NCBI GenBank assembly: GCA_009801015.1
Contig: VHZZ01000014.1
Location: forward strand, 39,455 to 75,650
Length of the DNA stretch: 36,196 bases
Direction: 5' to 3'
From: Silene noctiflora
Lineage: Eukaryota; Streptophyta; Magnoliopsida; Caryophyllales; Caryophyllaceae
Below, one piece after another: positions 19,377 through 31,266 of the stretch (its first letter is position 1; every line of letters starts with the position of its first letter). Position numbers and translations under genes: made by a program. A model generated the notes under the pieces. That model did not search any database. It was not told the DNA's origin and was given only the letters and a program-made list of their open reading frames with translations.

Positions 19377-22300
19377 ATGTCGATAACTTTTCCTGACTAT
19401 TTTCCCGACCTGTTATGCTCCGAGGAATCTACTGACGTTTTTACTGCTGGAGATTCCGTGGAGACCTCTTCTGAATTCGAATCTCCGTCGAATCTGCTTG
19501 ATGATGATGAATTGTCTATTGCTGCGTTCATGGATGATGAACGCAGCTCTTCTGCTTCCGCCTCTGCCTCTGCCTCTGCCTCTGCCTCTGCTGCGTCTGT
19601 TGTTCTTGATTCTTCTTCTCGTTCTCAGTATGTTGCGTGGATTCTCAAGGTACAATTAAAATGAATTGAAACCGCTAGTGTTGCTTAAAACCGTCTTTAT
19701 AGCATGCCGTACCTAAAAGAACCACATAATCTGAGAAAAGGCCGACTAAGTTGTAGCTCGGGATTTCAAGACGGTCTTAAATGAGATTTTGCGAAATTAA
19801 AATACAAATTATAACATTAGGACTTAAAAAATGACCGTTACAGACATACTTATTCGATAATTATTGAATCACAATTAATTACTTTCTCTACCTCGAATAT
19901 GTCTTATTAGAATAAGTGCTCGATTCGTTAGACCAAAAAAATAATTCCTCTCTATTCCAATTATTTGTTTTTCATTAATTAAAATATCCCTTACAGATAA
20001 TCGGAATAGAGAGAATAGTAATTTGTGGTAATTTTGTTGTTAATTGACCGTTATGTTTACTTTGATGTTGCACCGTAAATTAAATTTTAATCGAGTAATA
20101 AATAATTGTGAACGTGTTTGTCACCGAGAAAGTGGCGGCGCGCCTTTGTGCACTTTTACTTTTCGTTATTTCTCACCTTTTTTTTTTTTTTTCTATCAGT
20201 AAAAGTAAATAATTATTCCCTTCTTATTTATTTATTTTAAATATGTTAATAGAAGAAAAGTAAAAATCGACACAAAGAAATATCATCATCATTGTTAGAA
20301 ACGGTCACTTACGACAGTTCACACAACCGATTAAAATAGAAGTGGGAGTGGAAGGAGGTTGTGAAAAGTTGAAGTTAGAAACGGTAAAGCAAGACTTACC
20401 GTTATTACTAAGCACTCCTTAGTTTACCGTTGTTACTAATCGTTCATGTGGTCAACGCTAATTATACGTGATAGCTTGTAAATCACCCGTATCAGATCAA
20501 TTATTTATTAACTCGAGCAATTGAATTCTTTTATCGGTTACAGAATCCGTGGCCACAATGAGTTATTCGTATTTTAACTACTCGAGTCAAACCCATTCGG
20601 ATAAACTAGTACTCCGTATTTGGAAGGGGTCGTTTAGGATGGTAGTAATTATTAGGGGAGTAATAAACCTCGAAATCAGGATGCTAGAAATGTAGACATC
20701 TATCCTTCTAACTCAGTTGTATTCGAAAAATTATAGGTTGATGATAACTGAACAACAGGAAACGAGGATTTAACAACTAGTAACTGATTTGGTGGTGGCT
20801 AATTGTCAAAAACTGGTAGCTAACAGTCTCCTAATTACTATTGACTTAATAACTAGCTGCATTTTTTTTATTATGAAGTAGTAGTCGTTCATTGCAGTTC
20901 TCGATGCACAAGGGCAGAACTGCATATAGCCCCCAATTTACGAGAGCCCTTGAGGCACTCGGGTAATGTTGTTGTTAAAGTCTACTTTGGCTCGATTTTA
21001 CATAATTCTGCTTATTTACTTTCGGTGGTAACATTAGCTATTACTCGGTAACATGATGATTTTATCACCTAAGGAAAATGTATAAATCGGATGGGACGAG
21101 TTTTATTTTGTCTATATTATTAACTAAATTTTGTTTACTCAACATCAATGTGTACAGGTTCGAGCATTTTATGGTTTTGAGCCGGTGACAGCATACCTCG
21201 CTGTTAACTACTTAGATCGCTTTTTAAGTTCACACCATCTACCGGTTAGTTATACACTTATACTCATTCATTATGTACTGATATTTGTTGTTTCATACAG
21301 TAATTCAATCTGCCTTACTTTTCGGTATGATTTGCATAAAGAATAAATTGCTCTCACTGATTCTGTGGCGAATCATGTTCCTCTTCCCATTCCTTTTTCA
21401 CTCTTTTCCTTTATCTCGTTGCACTTTGAGGCGAGTAATTATTCAACGACGGTTCTAAAGGATGATTTATATAAGCCAATCCCAAATCATTTGTGGATTA
21501 AGGACTTGATGTTGTTGCTTAGGTTTAACTCGAACCCGAATTGATTTGACCTGAATGTTCATTGTTGCTTAGGGAGCGTTTGTTTCGTGCATGGGTATGG
21601 GTATGAGTTTGGAATCAGGAATCATATTTGGGTGGTATGCGGTTGGAACTTGATTCCTCATAACTTGTGTTTGTTTCAATTTTGGAGGGTGTATGGGTTT
21701 CAAACTCAATTAAGGTTAAAATCTTTAAAATAAAATATTTTAAATAATAATTTTTGATATTATAAAATCATAAAGATAATTTTTTGATCAAATAAGTATA
21801 TAAATAATTGATTTACAATATGTCATAATTTTTGTTTTCACATGTTTTACCATACATGTTTTACCATTTTAATTTGATACCCATGGGAATCAATGTCATA
21901 GCCACCCCCTCCTTGGGCTCGACCTGGTTGACGTGTTTGCCAGGTTTAGTTGTATTAGATTAGATGTTGAATAAGGTTAACCAGTGAGGATTAGAGATCC
22001 CTGATCCCCTTTAATTTATTATCGAGATCCGTCTCTCGAAAAATCGATGATTACATACATATGATGGCTGTTAATGAAACTTCTGAAAAAAGGAACATAA
22101 CAAATCTGATAATTGAACACAGGACACACCCCCTGTTTAGTGTATAGTCTACTCTTCCTGAAATAAATTAGGCTCCTGCTGTATGATCTGTCAAACATAT
22201 TTATGTCTTCTGCAATGAATTGTAGTGGATGTCCCGGGTATTCATCATCTACTACACCAAATAAAAAGGCTAACTTCTCACCTACCCTTTATAATATATT

Positions 22301-24985
22301 TCATCTTCTTTTGGCCTACATTGTCAATTCAATAATGACATTCTGGACTATGTACAATCTACTAATAACATATCTTAACCTCTATTATGATGCTGATTAG
22401 ATATGTTTACAAATGTCGATACGTGTTCTTTCTGAAACAAGCATGATAATTAAAAACCATCATGTATGGTTGGTGATGACATAAATTTGTCTTGTATTTT
22501 TTGTTAACTTGTTTCTTCTTTATAATGTCCGTTGGTCTTGATGCGTGGATAATATACATGCTCATTTTCAGGCATTATGCTTGTGGTTTACAAGCTATCC
22601 CGTATTGTATAGTATGAGATAGAGACCTCTATGTCTTTTCTGTTCTTCTACCATTGGATTCCGTCTCTCCTATTCAACGTTGCCAGCTGCCATAGGCCTA
22701 GTTGAAACTCTTGGGTTCGAATTTGAGTTCCGTACCATTTAATCTAAGTACAAGTTAAAACAAAATAGCCGTATCTGACACTCCTACACGCATTAGATAC
22801 GACACCCTGTCCGAGAGTCGAGATTCTTACCTAATCTCATTCTAAGAATCTAAGTCACATTTAGTCATTTACTGATACTGAAAACTGAGTGCCAGAGTAG
22901 GGTCAAAATTCAGTAGAAAAACATGGCTTGTGATGTAAATGTTTATACGCTCCTATCTCAACTTTGTATGATCAAATGATTTATCTAGTTGACAGATGCT
23001 ATGGTAGACCATCATTCATTCACTACAAGCAACCTCTGTTACTACTTATTAATAGTCTATATTCCCTACCTTATGTAGTACTATGTAGCCTAACTGTACC
23101 TTTGTAGTATAATTGTGTACTTTTGACTTGCAGGATTAAAAAGTCCGCAAATTCTTACCTGTGACGTCTCACAACCGTTATAGATATTGTAGAAAACAAA
23201 AGGGGTTTGTGAGAGGTCACAAGTACTCTTGTAAGACCGTCTTAAGTGTAAAAAGGATCCCAGAGCGTATCTTTGACACTAATTCATGCTCATTACTAAC
23301 CGAGTAACTAGGCATGTGGGTCATTGTAGATCCGTTTCACATTTACAACAATGTAGATTTACATCTGAATTTTAATATGGTTTTTCTTAAAATAAGGTAC
23401 TTTGCATCTAAAAAGTTAAAAGCTTCTTCTCCAAGTGAACTATTAGTGTGAATTAGCCAAACTTTAATCATCGAAAAGCCGAAACACAACACGTACTTTT
23501 TAATATTAAGCTAATCAAGAGATCTGTATTCATTACTCTATAGTAGGGGTAACTTATAAGGTAAGTGTACATTATTGACATTAATGGTGGCATGGGTTAC
23601 TTACTTTCCTGACTAATTAGTGGATGGTAGGTGACTGACTGACTTGGGTGATGCATTTCCAAGCTGTTCATGTATGTTTTTAGAAATTGTCTTTGTCCTT
23701 GGATACCTTTAAGTTGGAAGATGAAGCGACTTTTACTATTTACTGCTAGATCGTTTACCAGGAAATTTACGAGAATTTAATCGTGTTAATTATTTGGTTA
23801 AGCACTCGAATGACGATAATGCTTGCTTTTTGCTGTATGTAGCAGCAAACAGGTGGATGGCCATTGCAACTTTTATCAGTCACTTGCTTGTCACTAGCTG
23901 CCAAGATGGAGGAACCTCTTGTTCCTTCCTTATTGGATCTTCAGGTCACCATCACAGTACAATTCACCTTTTCTTATTATATGTCACCTATGTATCTTTT
24001 AGATCTAATGACATTATCATTAATCGCCTCCTTATAGTCTGTATTCCAGCATTACCGATAAGGCGATAACAGTACTAATTTTTCTTTAATAAAAATGTTA
24101 ATAGATTGAAGGTACGAAATTTATATTTGAGCCAAAGACGATCCAGAGAATGGAACTTCTTGTTCTCAGTGTTCTTGATTGGAGATTACGTCTGGTTACG
24201 CCCTTCACCTTCATTAGTTTCTTCTCGTGCAAACTAGATGCGTCTGGAACTCATGCAGGACTGTTAATGTCACGGTCCACTGACATTATTCTCACTTGTA
24301 TCCAAGGTAACTGCTTGAATGGTATTGAGTTTCAGTACCAATCTTTCACGTGCACTTCAAAATCTATCCTATTTATGGGGCTTAGTGACTTGCGTAATAC
24401 TCCGTATATGTGGAAAATTGGCATGAAATTCGGGACCATTTGGTGGCATCCTATGTATCACTTTCTGTTTGTATAGTGCTAAGAAGATGACAAGTTTAAT
24501 TGATTAAGAACGTCGTTTAATTTGTCTCATGGGTGTGGCAGAGGGCAGCATTGTGGAGTATAGGCCATCAAACATTGCTGCAGCTGCCATACTTTGTGCA
24601 TCAAGTGAATTGCCAAGTTTGTCATTTGCCACTCCTGAACATGCTGAATCATGGTGTGACGGTCTGTGCAAAGTAAGCACATAACTGCAATCACCTCGTC
24701 TGTGTCGATTTTATTACTCTGTATGTAATACTGTAAAATATGATAAAATCGTATTCTGTATAGGACAAGATCAAAGAATGCTATGAATTAATGCACCAGT
24801 CTGTGGCGGGTCAAAGCGAAAGGAAGTCTATCAAAGTTAGACCACAGTTCAGAGTTACTGCACAGATCAACAGAGTAAGGTCCTACGATGACTCACAATC
24901 ATCATCGTCTTCCACTTCCTCACCGTCCTCTTATTATAAGAGGAGGAGATTAAACAAGTATCAGTGGATGGATGATGACTTTTGA
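19377..24985 (+). CDS. CYCD1: D-type cyclin, CYCD1-like (six exons)
   Basis: Exons 19377-19649, 21158-21244, 23846-23944, 24105-24306, 24542-24672 and 24764-24985 join in frame with GT-AG introns to 337 aa, close to the ~339 aa I recall for Arabidopsis CYCD1;1. LLCSE (12-16) is the LxCxE retinoblastoma-binding motif. The cyclin box follows: YVAWILKVRAFYGF, NYLDRFL, GWPLQLLSV, LSLAAKMEE, then RRM-like QRMELLVLSVLDWRLR and the C-terminal fold AAAAILC. The tail is Ser-rich with KRRR and ends YQWMDDDF, similar to CYCD1. It should pair with CDKA at G1/S to phosphorylate RBR. Oddity: residues 57-74 are a Ser-Ala repeat where PGxDYxxR normally lies. Intron 2 is 2.6 kb and TE-laden; others are 1508, 160, 235 and 91 bp. 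An AATAAA occurs at 25006. Confidence 0.93.
19560..19589 (+). repeat. (GCCTCT)5 microsatellite inside the cyclin CDS
   Basis: Five GCCTCT hexamers, with degenerate units on both sides, encode the Ser-Ala run at about residues 59-72 of the cyclin. The hexamer preserves the frame when it changes length. Confidence 0.85.
19941..20020. mobile_element. Stowaway-like MITE in cyclin intron 1
   Basis: TTCCTCTCTATTCCAATTAT on the left is mirrored by AGATAATCGGAATAGAGAG on the right, with TA at the edges. Only about 80 bp long. Confidence 0.55.
21572..21900. mobile_element. Possible degraded PIF-like element in cyclin intron 2
   Basis: TTA then GGGAGCGTTTGTTTCGTG resembles a Tourist/PIF left end. ATGGGTATGGG on the left and TACCCATGGG near 21880 suggest an inverted relation, but no matching right terminus was found. 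Tentative. Confidence 0.3.
22400..23149. other. Middle of cyclin intron 2
   Basis: Intronic, no gene or clear element seen. About 22700-22730 contains GGGTTCGAATTTGAG, a B-box-like sequence that could belong to a decayed SINE. Confidence 0.4.
23150..23245. mobile_element. Fragment of the Mutator-like MITE family in cyclin intron 2
   Basis: GCAAATTCTTACCTGTGACG is the inverse of the family's CGTCACAAATGAGAATTTG end, and GGTCACAAG with AAGACCGTCTTA closes the other side. Diverged, with no target duplication visible. Confidence 0.4.
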
Positions 24986-25191
24986 TCATGGAAGTTCTGG
25001 TTGGAAATAAATGACAGGTATCTCGATTCTAGAATCCTCATTTTTGTTTCGTAGGAGGGTTTTTAGATGATTGATCGTCGTCTGCATTATTGTCATTCAT
25101 CAAAGGAAAATGGCAATTGCAGATTCCCAAGGGTATTGGGACTTAATTATAATAGTACATAGTATACTTAAATTATACTTCGAGTTGGTGA

Positions 25192-25306
25192 GCAGAGGCG
25201 GAATTTGACAAAAGGTCTTGGAGATGCCCGAACTTGAACTTGAAACTCTCAAGTTATAATAATGATAGGACGGGAATCCTTCAATCCTTCTAAGATCCGC
25301 CTCTGC
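25192..25306. mobile_element. Short hAT-like MITE downstream of the cyclin
   Basis: The ends GCAGAGGCGGAATTT and, inverted, GCAGAGGCGGATCTT match at 13 of 15. The CAGAGGCGGA core is hAT-like. The flanks do not show a clean 8-bp duplication. Confidence 0.5.
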
Positions 25307-25338
25307 TTATGATCGTGAAAAAAAAAAAAAAAAAAAAA

Positions 25339-26909
25339 GGAAAAAAAGAAAAGCAAAGATTTTGATGGTGAAGGCCAGGGGGTCCATTTATGTATCGAAT
25401 AGGTAAGGAAAAATCAAAGGCGTGTATGGCAATTTGTCGAAATTTTTCATGGAGAAAAACAAGTCACATTCGCGGTGTCTGTCTCCGTCTTTCTATCCCG
25501 GTCGCCATCATTGCATTCAGGAGGGCCTCTCAATTCATCATGGAAGATAAAAGACAAGTTTCAAAGCAATGGTGAAAGCTTTAGCCAATAATTCTGATTA
25601 TTACATTAATAAAGTTCGTTTGTTTTAGACTTTGAGTTTATACGCGTTACGCATACTATTGGGGTCGTGTTGCGCGCGTGTGTATGATGTGTTTTTTTGG
25701 CGGGAAAAAAAAGTTTCCTATAGCGATTTTTTTTTTTCTTTNTTTCTTTTGTAATTTTTTTTTTTTATAGATTGTGTGACGGTCACACATGTAATTCTTT
25801 TAATTTTTTTTGAACGTAATTTTAACTTATACTCGGTATTATTGTAAAGAATGGCCCCTCGAAAGGTCCTAGATGGGAGGGACCTTTCTTTTGATATGTT
25901 TGTATTTTGGATTCATCAATGTGACCTATATATGAAGTATATCTTTCGTTTTCTGTTAAGATAGCTTTAATTGTACAAGTGATTTTATTTTATTTTTCTG
26001 GAAAAATCAAAGCCGATTGTGACTTGTGAAAACACTCCATATATGAACATTAACGGAAAATCAATTGTTGTACGAAATTAGTAATATGTATTTAATAGTG
26101 ATCTTGGAATAATTCACAGTCGTTATTTTTAACATGTATAGAGTGAAATTCTCGGATACAAGTATATATTTTGTTAAATTACGTTTGTTAATCTATGGAT
26201 CGGAAATGATGTAGATGACCACGTTATTTATGTTATGATGACAACAACTCCAAATAATATAGGTAAACAATCGCTTTCATCAAGATTTGGATATAAAATC
26301 ATATATTCTCTTTCATTTGTTGATTAACCGATAGAGTAGTGACTGGTGAGTGTGTAATACTCATGACCTGAATTGAAACTCGGGCAGCATTATACTCACC
26401 CTTGTTATGAATTGACTTCCTTCATACCCAAAAACTCATCCTCCCTCAAGTTTTCCGACCAACGTAGATTCTTTTCACCAGTTGTGTCGACCTAAATCTC
26501 CATTCTTGAACCTTAACTTTCGCAACATGACACTTCTATTTACCTGAAATCTCAAAAACAACTTGTGAGTTCTCAACACCGACTCATTCTCCGATTTTCA
26601 CAAGAATGCAATAACCAACAAACATACATGTGAATATAATGTACCATCAACTACAAATTTACAACCCATACATAGATAAGGGTAGGCCTAGTTATCTAGC
26701 ACATATCAAGTATAGTAATATTCTAAATGCCTCATAATGTGTGTCAAGGGTTGGCTTGTAGAACATTGGCAACAAGTGTAATTTCATAAATCACTTTACC
26801 GACCCGAAAAATAACATGTATTTTTGAGTAATAATTCGAGTTTATTTGCAAGTGTATTTGCGGTTTAGTACGTGTTAAATTGTCAGACACGTCTATTTTC
26901 TCAAAAATA
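25339..26909. other. Intergenic DNA without a recognised gene
   Basis: After an A-rich run (25319-25338) come low-complexity T/C tracts (around 25680-25770, including an N) and otherwise unremarkable AT-rich sequence. A 61-codon frame at 25390-25575 has no recognisable domain and may be transcribed 3' sequence of the cyclin gene; an AATAAA lies at about 25608. Confidence 0.4.
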
Positions 26910-27466
26910 TCCCATGTATACTAAAAGGATAGGTGATCTCAAAGTTTTTCCCTCCAAAAAGCATCTTCTTAAATATGAAAGCTAATGAATTTAAGTGCAT
27001 TTACTAAATAAGGAAATTAATCATTATAATTTATTTAATTTAAATTATTATTTTTGCTTCAAATTATATCATTTTCACTAAATTATAAAGTATAATCTTT
27101 TAATTAAAAAATAAATAAAATTTATATAAAACTATAAATTACTAAATCTTTTATTGATACTATTATTTGAAAATGACTTACCTATATTACGTATAAAAAA
27201 AAATTGTAAATCCTTTCATTACTTTCCTGACAAAAAATTGAGAGAATTTACAAATTGGAATCATTAGCAATATTTTCTTTAAAATACATTTCAGCACATT
27301 ACTCAATGATCTTGAGTAATTTTCATTTTCAACCTTTTTTTTTTCTCAAAGAAAAATACAATAATGAGAAAGATGGACAACTAATGAGATACCATTATTA
27401 TATAAATAATTTATTAAATATAAAAACTATATATACCGTGCATTTATTGCACGGGTTCTAAACTAG
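26910..27466 (+). mobile_element. Non-autonomous Helitron C (557 bp)
   Basis: Begins TCCCATGTATACTAAAAGGA after A (26909) and ends CTAG before T (27467). The hairpin CCGTGC-atttatt-GCACGG lies at 27436-27454. The 5' end matches Helitron A (TATACTAAAAG in both), so both used the same transposase family. No coding capacity. Confidence 0.8.
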
Positions 27467-28433
27467 TAGTATTCAACTAAAAAACGGAGGAAGTATATTA
27501 GTCGTATATAATTGTTCTGCGTATTTAAATCGGACATTGTGTGACACCGTGTATCATACTCGTAGGTCATGTCCTTTTCAGCTTAATTTGTTCTCATTCA
27601 ACTCACTTTAACTCATTTTAGCTAATTTCAGTTCGGTTCACTATACTTTTTAGATAAACATAGATGCTCTACATAGATGATAGTATGGATTTCTACGTAT
27701 AATCACACATTCCATGAAAGGACTTAAGCTTCATCTCAATTAAATAATTAATACTGGGGTAGATTCCGTGCTATACCATAATATTTTGTAGATGTAATGT
27801 AGTAATATAATATTAGTAAGAGGTAGAAAAGAAAGTTAGTACCGTCAAAAGACAGAAAGTAATGTATATGTAGTGGAGCCAATTAACAGTGGATATATTT
27901 AGAAAAGATTTGGCTAGAGTATATTTAGAGAATAAGAAAATTTTCAGTACTCTTCAACATACATGAGCGAGAATTTTAATCGGGATTTTTTAAGATTGGT
28001 TAATTTTTTATACAGGGGATGATGCCAAAACAACTTTATTTGGGGCTAACTTTTATGAAGATTACTCCTACATTTTTGGGATGCCCTTTAATCTTATCCA
28101 TCTTTATTTTATACTCATATAGTAATTTCTTTCCTTTGTTAATTAAGAATTTTGTCTCCAAAGTCAATAAGTATGAGGAATCCCATGCATGAATTAAAAA
28201 ACATATATGTATAAGATTTTTTTCATATGAAATTTCAGTCATTTTACATATTTGATCATACCACTCGATTTTAATCATTTGTTTATCTTTAATTAAAATA
28301 CTGCTAAAAAAATATAAGGATAAACAATTTATTGCGACATATGTCAAGCTTGATAAATATTTCAAATTTTAAGTTAGCAAAATAAAATAGCTAGTAAAAC
28401 ACCAAATGATCTAATTAAACAAACGTAAATTCT
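27467..28433. other. Intergenic DNA
   Basis: It contains a solitary Stowaway-like end (AACGGAGGAAGTA near 27483) and a short TTCAGCTCA-like tract (about 27577-27643). The 109-codon minus frame at 28036-28365 is AT-rich and has no recognised domain, so I do not call it a gene. Confidence 0.4.
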
Positions 28434-28662
28434 TATTTCAGACGGGTTGTTTCCCGTCTGAAATAAGACGGATAAAATGTTGCCATTTTTTAATAAAATG
28501 TAACCATTTAGTGACAAAATGTTATAATTAGAATTGTCACTTTTTACCCTGAAAATGATGTGAAAAATAATGGTACGGAAAATAGCAACATTTTATTGTA
28601 AAATGACAACATATTGTCCGTGTTATTTCAGACGGAAAACAGCCTGTCTGAAGCAAGACATG
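28434..28662. mobile_element. GACGGG-type MITE, copy 2
   Basis: The left arm (CTTATTTCAGACGGG then TTGTTTCCCGTCTGAAATAA) and the right arm (TTATTTCAGACGG, AAACAGCCTGTCTGAAGCAA) are inverted over about 40 bp. It is collinear with 5688-5900. The outer part of the arms is better kept here than in copy 1. Confidence 0.7.
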
Positions 28663-28922
28663 CTGACAAACAAATAGGTGAAATCTCGCGATATAACCAA
28701 AGTACTTTCACGATATGATTTAATTATGTGCACCTTTATTAAACGTAAATAAATAATCGAGACAAATGAAGTAATAAAGGATAGAGTCTTTAGTTAGTGG
28801 GAGTAGAATATATTCTTTAAACCTATATATGAAATTGCTTTTCTTTATGAGAAAATATCAGCTTTATAAGTTGGCCATTATTACAAAGATGGGAATTGTG
28901 GGAACATCACGATAATAATAAT

Positions 28923-29120
28923 CAAAGCGTCTTTGCTTGTGACGGGCACTATCCGTCACAAGCTGAAGACGGATAGTGTCTCTCTAACAATAAAGCAAGT
29001 GGGAGAACAAGTGGATGAAAAATGGAACATCCATGTTTGTTGCCACTTGCATATTGTGAGAGGGGCACTATCCGTGTTCAGCTTGTGACGGATAGTGTCC
29101 GTCTTCAATGAGAATTTGGG
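28923..29120. mobile_element. Mutator-like MITE, copy 2
   Basis: Begins CAAAGCGTCTTTGCTTGTGA and ends TCAATGAGAATTTGGG. The flanks AATAATAAT and AATAAAAAT agree at 8 of 9, fitting a 9-bp duplication. Both ends hold long GACGGATAGTG / CACTATCCGTC subterminal inverted repeats. Confidence 0.65.
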
Positions 29121-29461
29121 AATAAAAATACAACTCCTAAAGCTACATTTCATGGTTGTAATAAAAAAACATAAACGTTCGTGGGTTTTTGTTTTTTAGA
29201 AAAAGCTTATTTTTTTAGCCCCATCTTACCAAATTAAAGTGTTCTAAAGTTGGAATAATCTTTTTTCTTGGAAACCGTGTCGGAGCCTGGGAAGAGCTAG
29301 CAGGGACGCTCGCCTCTGTTAGAAGATGGAAATTTTGTTATCTTTAGTTATAATTTATGAAAATTTTGAAATTTTACCTGGTATTATTACTTGTTCGTTC
29401 CCCTGAAATTTTCGCTCGTTAAGTTTAAATTATGGCTTTGTAAAGTTTGGATTTTTTTTTA

Positions 29462-30156
29462 TACTCTCTCTGTCCCGATTATTTGTTTACCAATTTTATT
29501 TTGGATGTCTCAGTCAATTGGTTACCTCTCTATTTTAAAATCACCCCAATAAGTTTGATATTATGTGCAATCAAGCCCCTTAACTTATAAATGTAGCAAA
29601 TCAATCCTGTAAGTTTCTCTTAATGTGCAATTGATTACATATCTTATTTTTAAGAATAAAATTTGCTAAGACCCTTAAATATTTTGCGATTATTGAAAAT
29701 CAAAATTATTGATTATATTTTAATCCTAAAATTCTTGATTATTAAAACATGTTCAAATAATTTTTTTTTTTATTTAATATTTTTTTATTATTTTGGTGAA
29801 AAATGTTCATAATATGAAAGAAATGTTAATGATGTTACAGTGAAAAGTAACATAAACAAATTTTTGTGTATACTAAAATTGGTTCGCATTTTTTGTTAAT
29901 TAAATATGTAAATATTATATTTAATCATTTAAGAAATATATTTAAAATAGTCTTTATAATAGAAAACAATAGGTTTTAGTTAAAAAATGGTAAAATATTT
30001 GAATTGTGCTTAATTATATATTTTTGGAAAGTTATGGGGCTAATTTGCTACAAGTGAAACCTCGGAGGCTAATTTGCACATAGTTCATAAGTTATGGGGG
30101 TAGTTTGCTACATCCCCGTGTCAAAATCAAAGGTAAACAAATGATCGGGACTAGTA
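29462..30156. mobile_element. Stowaway MITE split by a larger inserted element
   Basis: The left end TACTCTCTCTGTCCCGATTA, then TTTGTTTACC, is mirrored by GGTAAACAAATGATCGGGAC near 30133-30151. The two arms are separated by about 576 bp of unrelated sequence (29544-30119), far more than a Stowaway interior. Confidence 0.6.
29544..30119. mobile_element. Element nested in the Stowaway, with long inverted arms
   Basis: The left arm runs through TATTATGTGCAATCAAGCCCC and AATGTAGCAAATCAAT; the right arm has the inverse GGGGCTAATTTGCTACA and GCTAATTTGCACATAG. The arms are about 80 bp and imperfect. AAAATC occurs at both borders and may be the duplicated target. AT-rich interior, no coding frame. 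Confidence 0.5.
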
Positions 30157-30704
30157 ACACAACACGTCGTTTCAAGGGAATTATGTGTCCCCATGTCATG
30201 ATATAAATCATACAATGATTTTTGCGTAAACATGAAAATTAAACAAAATATCATAAGGGCAGTAATAATAATAATTTAGCACGTCTAATTTATTATGTAC
30301 AAAATGTATGGATAGCATGCAGATAATCATATTTAAAGATCGATCCTCCAATCTTAATTAGGTGTAAATAAATACATATAATTTGAACTCAATAGCTTTG
30401 AAAAGTTTTGTCCCCAAAAATTGATACATTATTTATTTTAGTGTAAAGTTAGTTTAGCTCGAGTTTTTCTTAGAATAATTAAAAATTACGCTTATAATAA
30501 TGTGACCCAATCGGGATGTAAATAAATTGAACCTAATGTTTATATACAAGTCGGCTGCAAATGTCACCTAGTTTAGATAACAAAATCGATAAAAAATGTA
30601 ATTGAGATCGAAATTCATCCCTGGTAAAACCAGTTAGTGTAATTCCTTTTATCCAAACAAATACTAGTAAGTGATTTGGATTTAAATTTTAAACTTCGTA
30701 AAAT
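30157..30704. other. AT-rich intergenic DNA
   Basis: Nothing beyond simple AT-rich sequence could be supported. Confidence 0.5.
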
Positions 30705-30878
30705 TGAGCATGTACACCGCATCCCTTAACCATGAGGTTAAGGTTCGATCCTTATTTATGAGAATGAAGCTAACTCTTTGACTAGCCGTTTAACTCTCCG
30801 TGAGAGCATCAGCGGCGAGAGGATTATATACATTGTTGTCAACAGTGGACACCCTGATTTACACACAAAAAAAATGAA
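30705..30878 (+). mobile_element. Probable tRNA-derived SINE, second family
   Basis: It contains a perfect polymerase III B box AGGTTCGATCC (30741-30751), about 30 bp after a plausible start, and ends in ACACACAAAAAAAA. The tail differs from the other SINE family. A short AATTGA on both sides is too weak to prove a target duplication. Confidence 0.45.
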
Positions 30879-31266
30879 TTGATTTTTAGTTTAACTTATA
30901 CAAGGTACATAATATTTATTTGGACTTTTGAGCAGAATATTTACTTGTACAAGGTAAAATTAAATTACATTTTAAAATTATTCGAATCTATATTCTAGGC
31001 AGAGGTTCCAACAAGTATTTCTCAACGACATTAATAGTATTCTATTTATAATAAAATATATTAATTCTAGTTTAAAATTGAACAAATAAATAAATGTATT
31101 CGAGTCAATTCAGGTCACATCATTATGAAACCGGGTCCTTGGAACAAGATTACAATAGAATATTAATTAAGCAAAGTAAAATGGATAAAACTTTGGTCAC
31201 ACTTAATAAATAATGTAATATATTATCTTAAATTAATTTAATAAAAAAAAACATATATAAAAACAC

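Noticed and set aside
19413..19655. 80-codon minus-strand Arg/Gly-rich frame
   Set aside because: Antisense shadow of cyclin exon 1 caused by the GCCTCT repeat.
24150..24476. 108-codon frame as a separate gene
   Set aside because: It is cyclin exon 4 read through its donor site at 24307; only the part up to 24306 is coding.
28036..28365. 109-codon minus-strand open frame
   Set aside because: AT-rich composition, no recognisable domain, no promoter or splice context, and only transposon-rich DNA around it.
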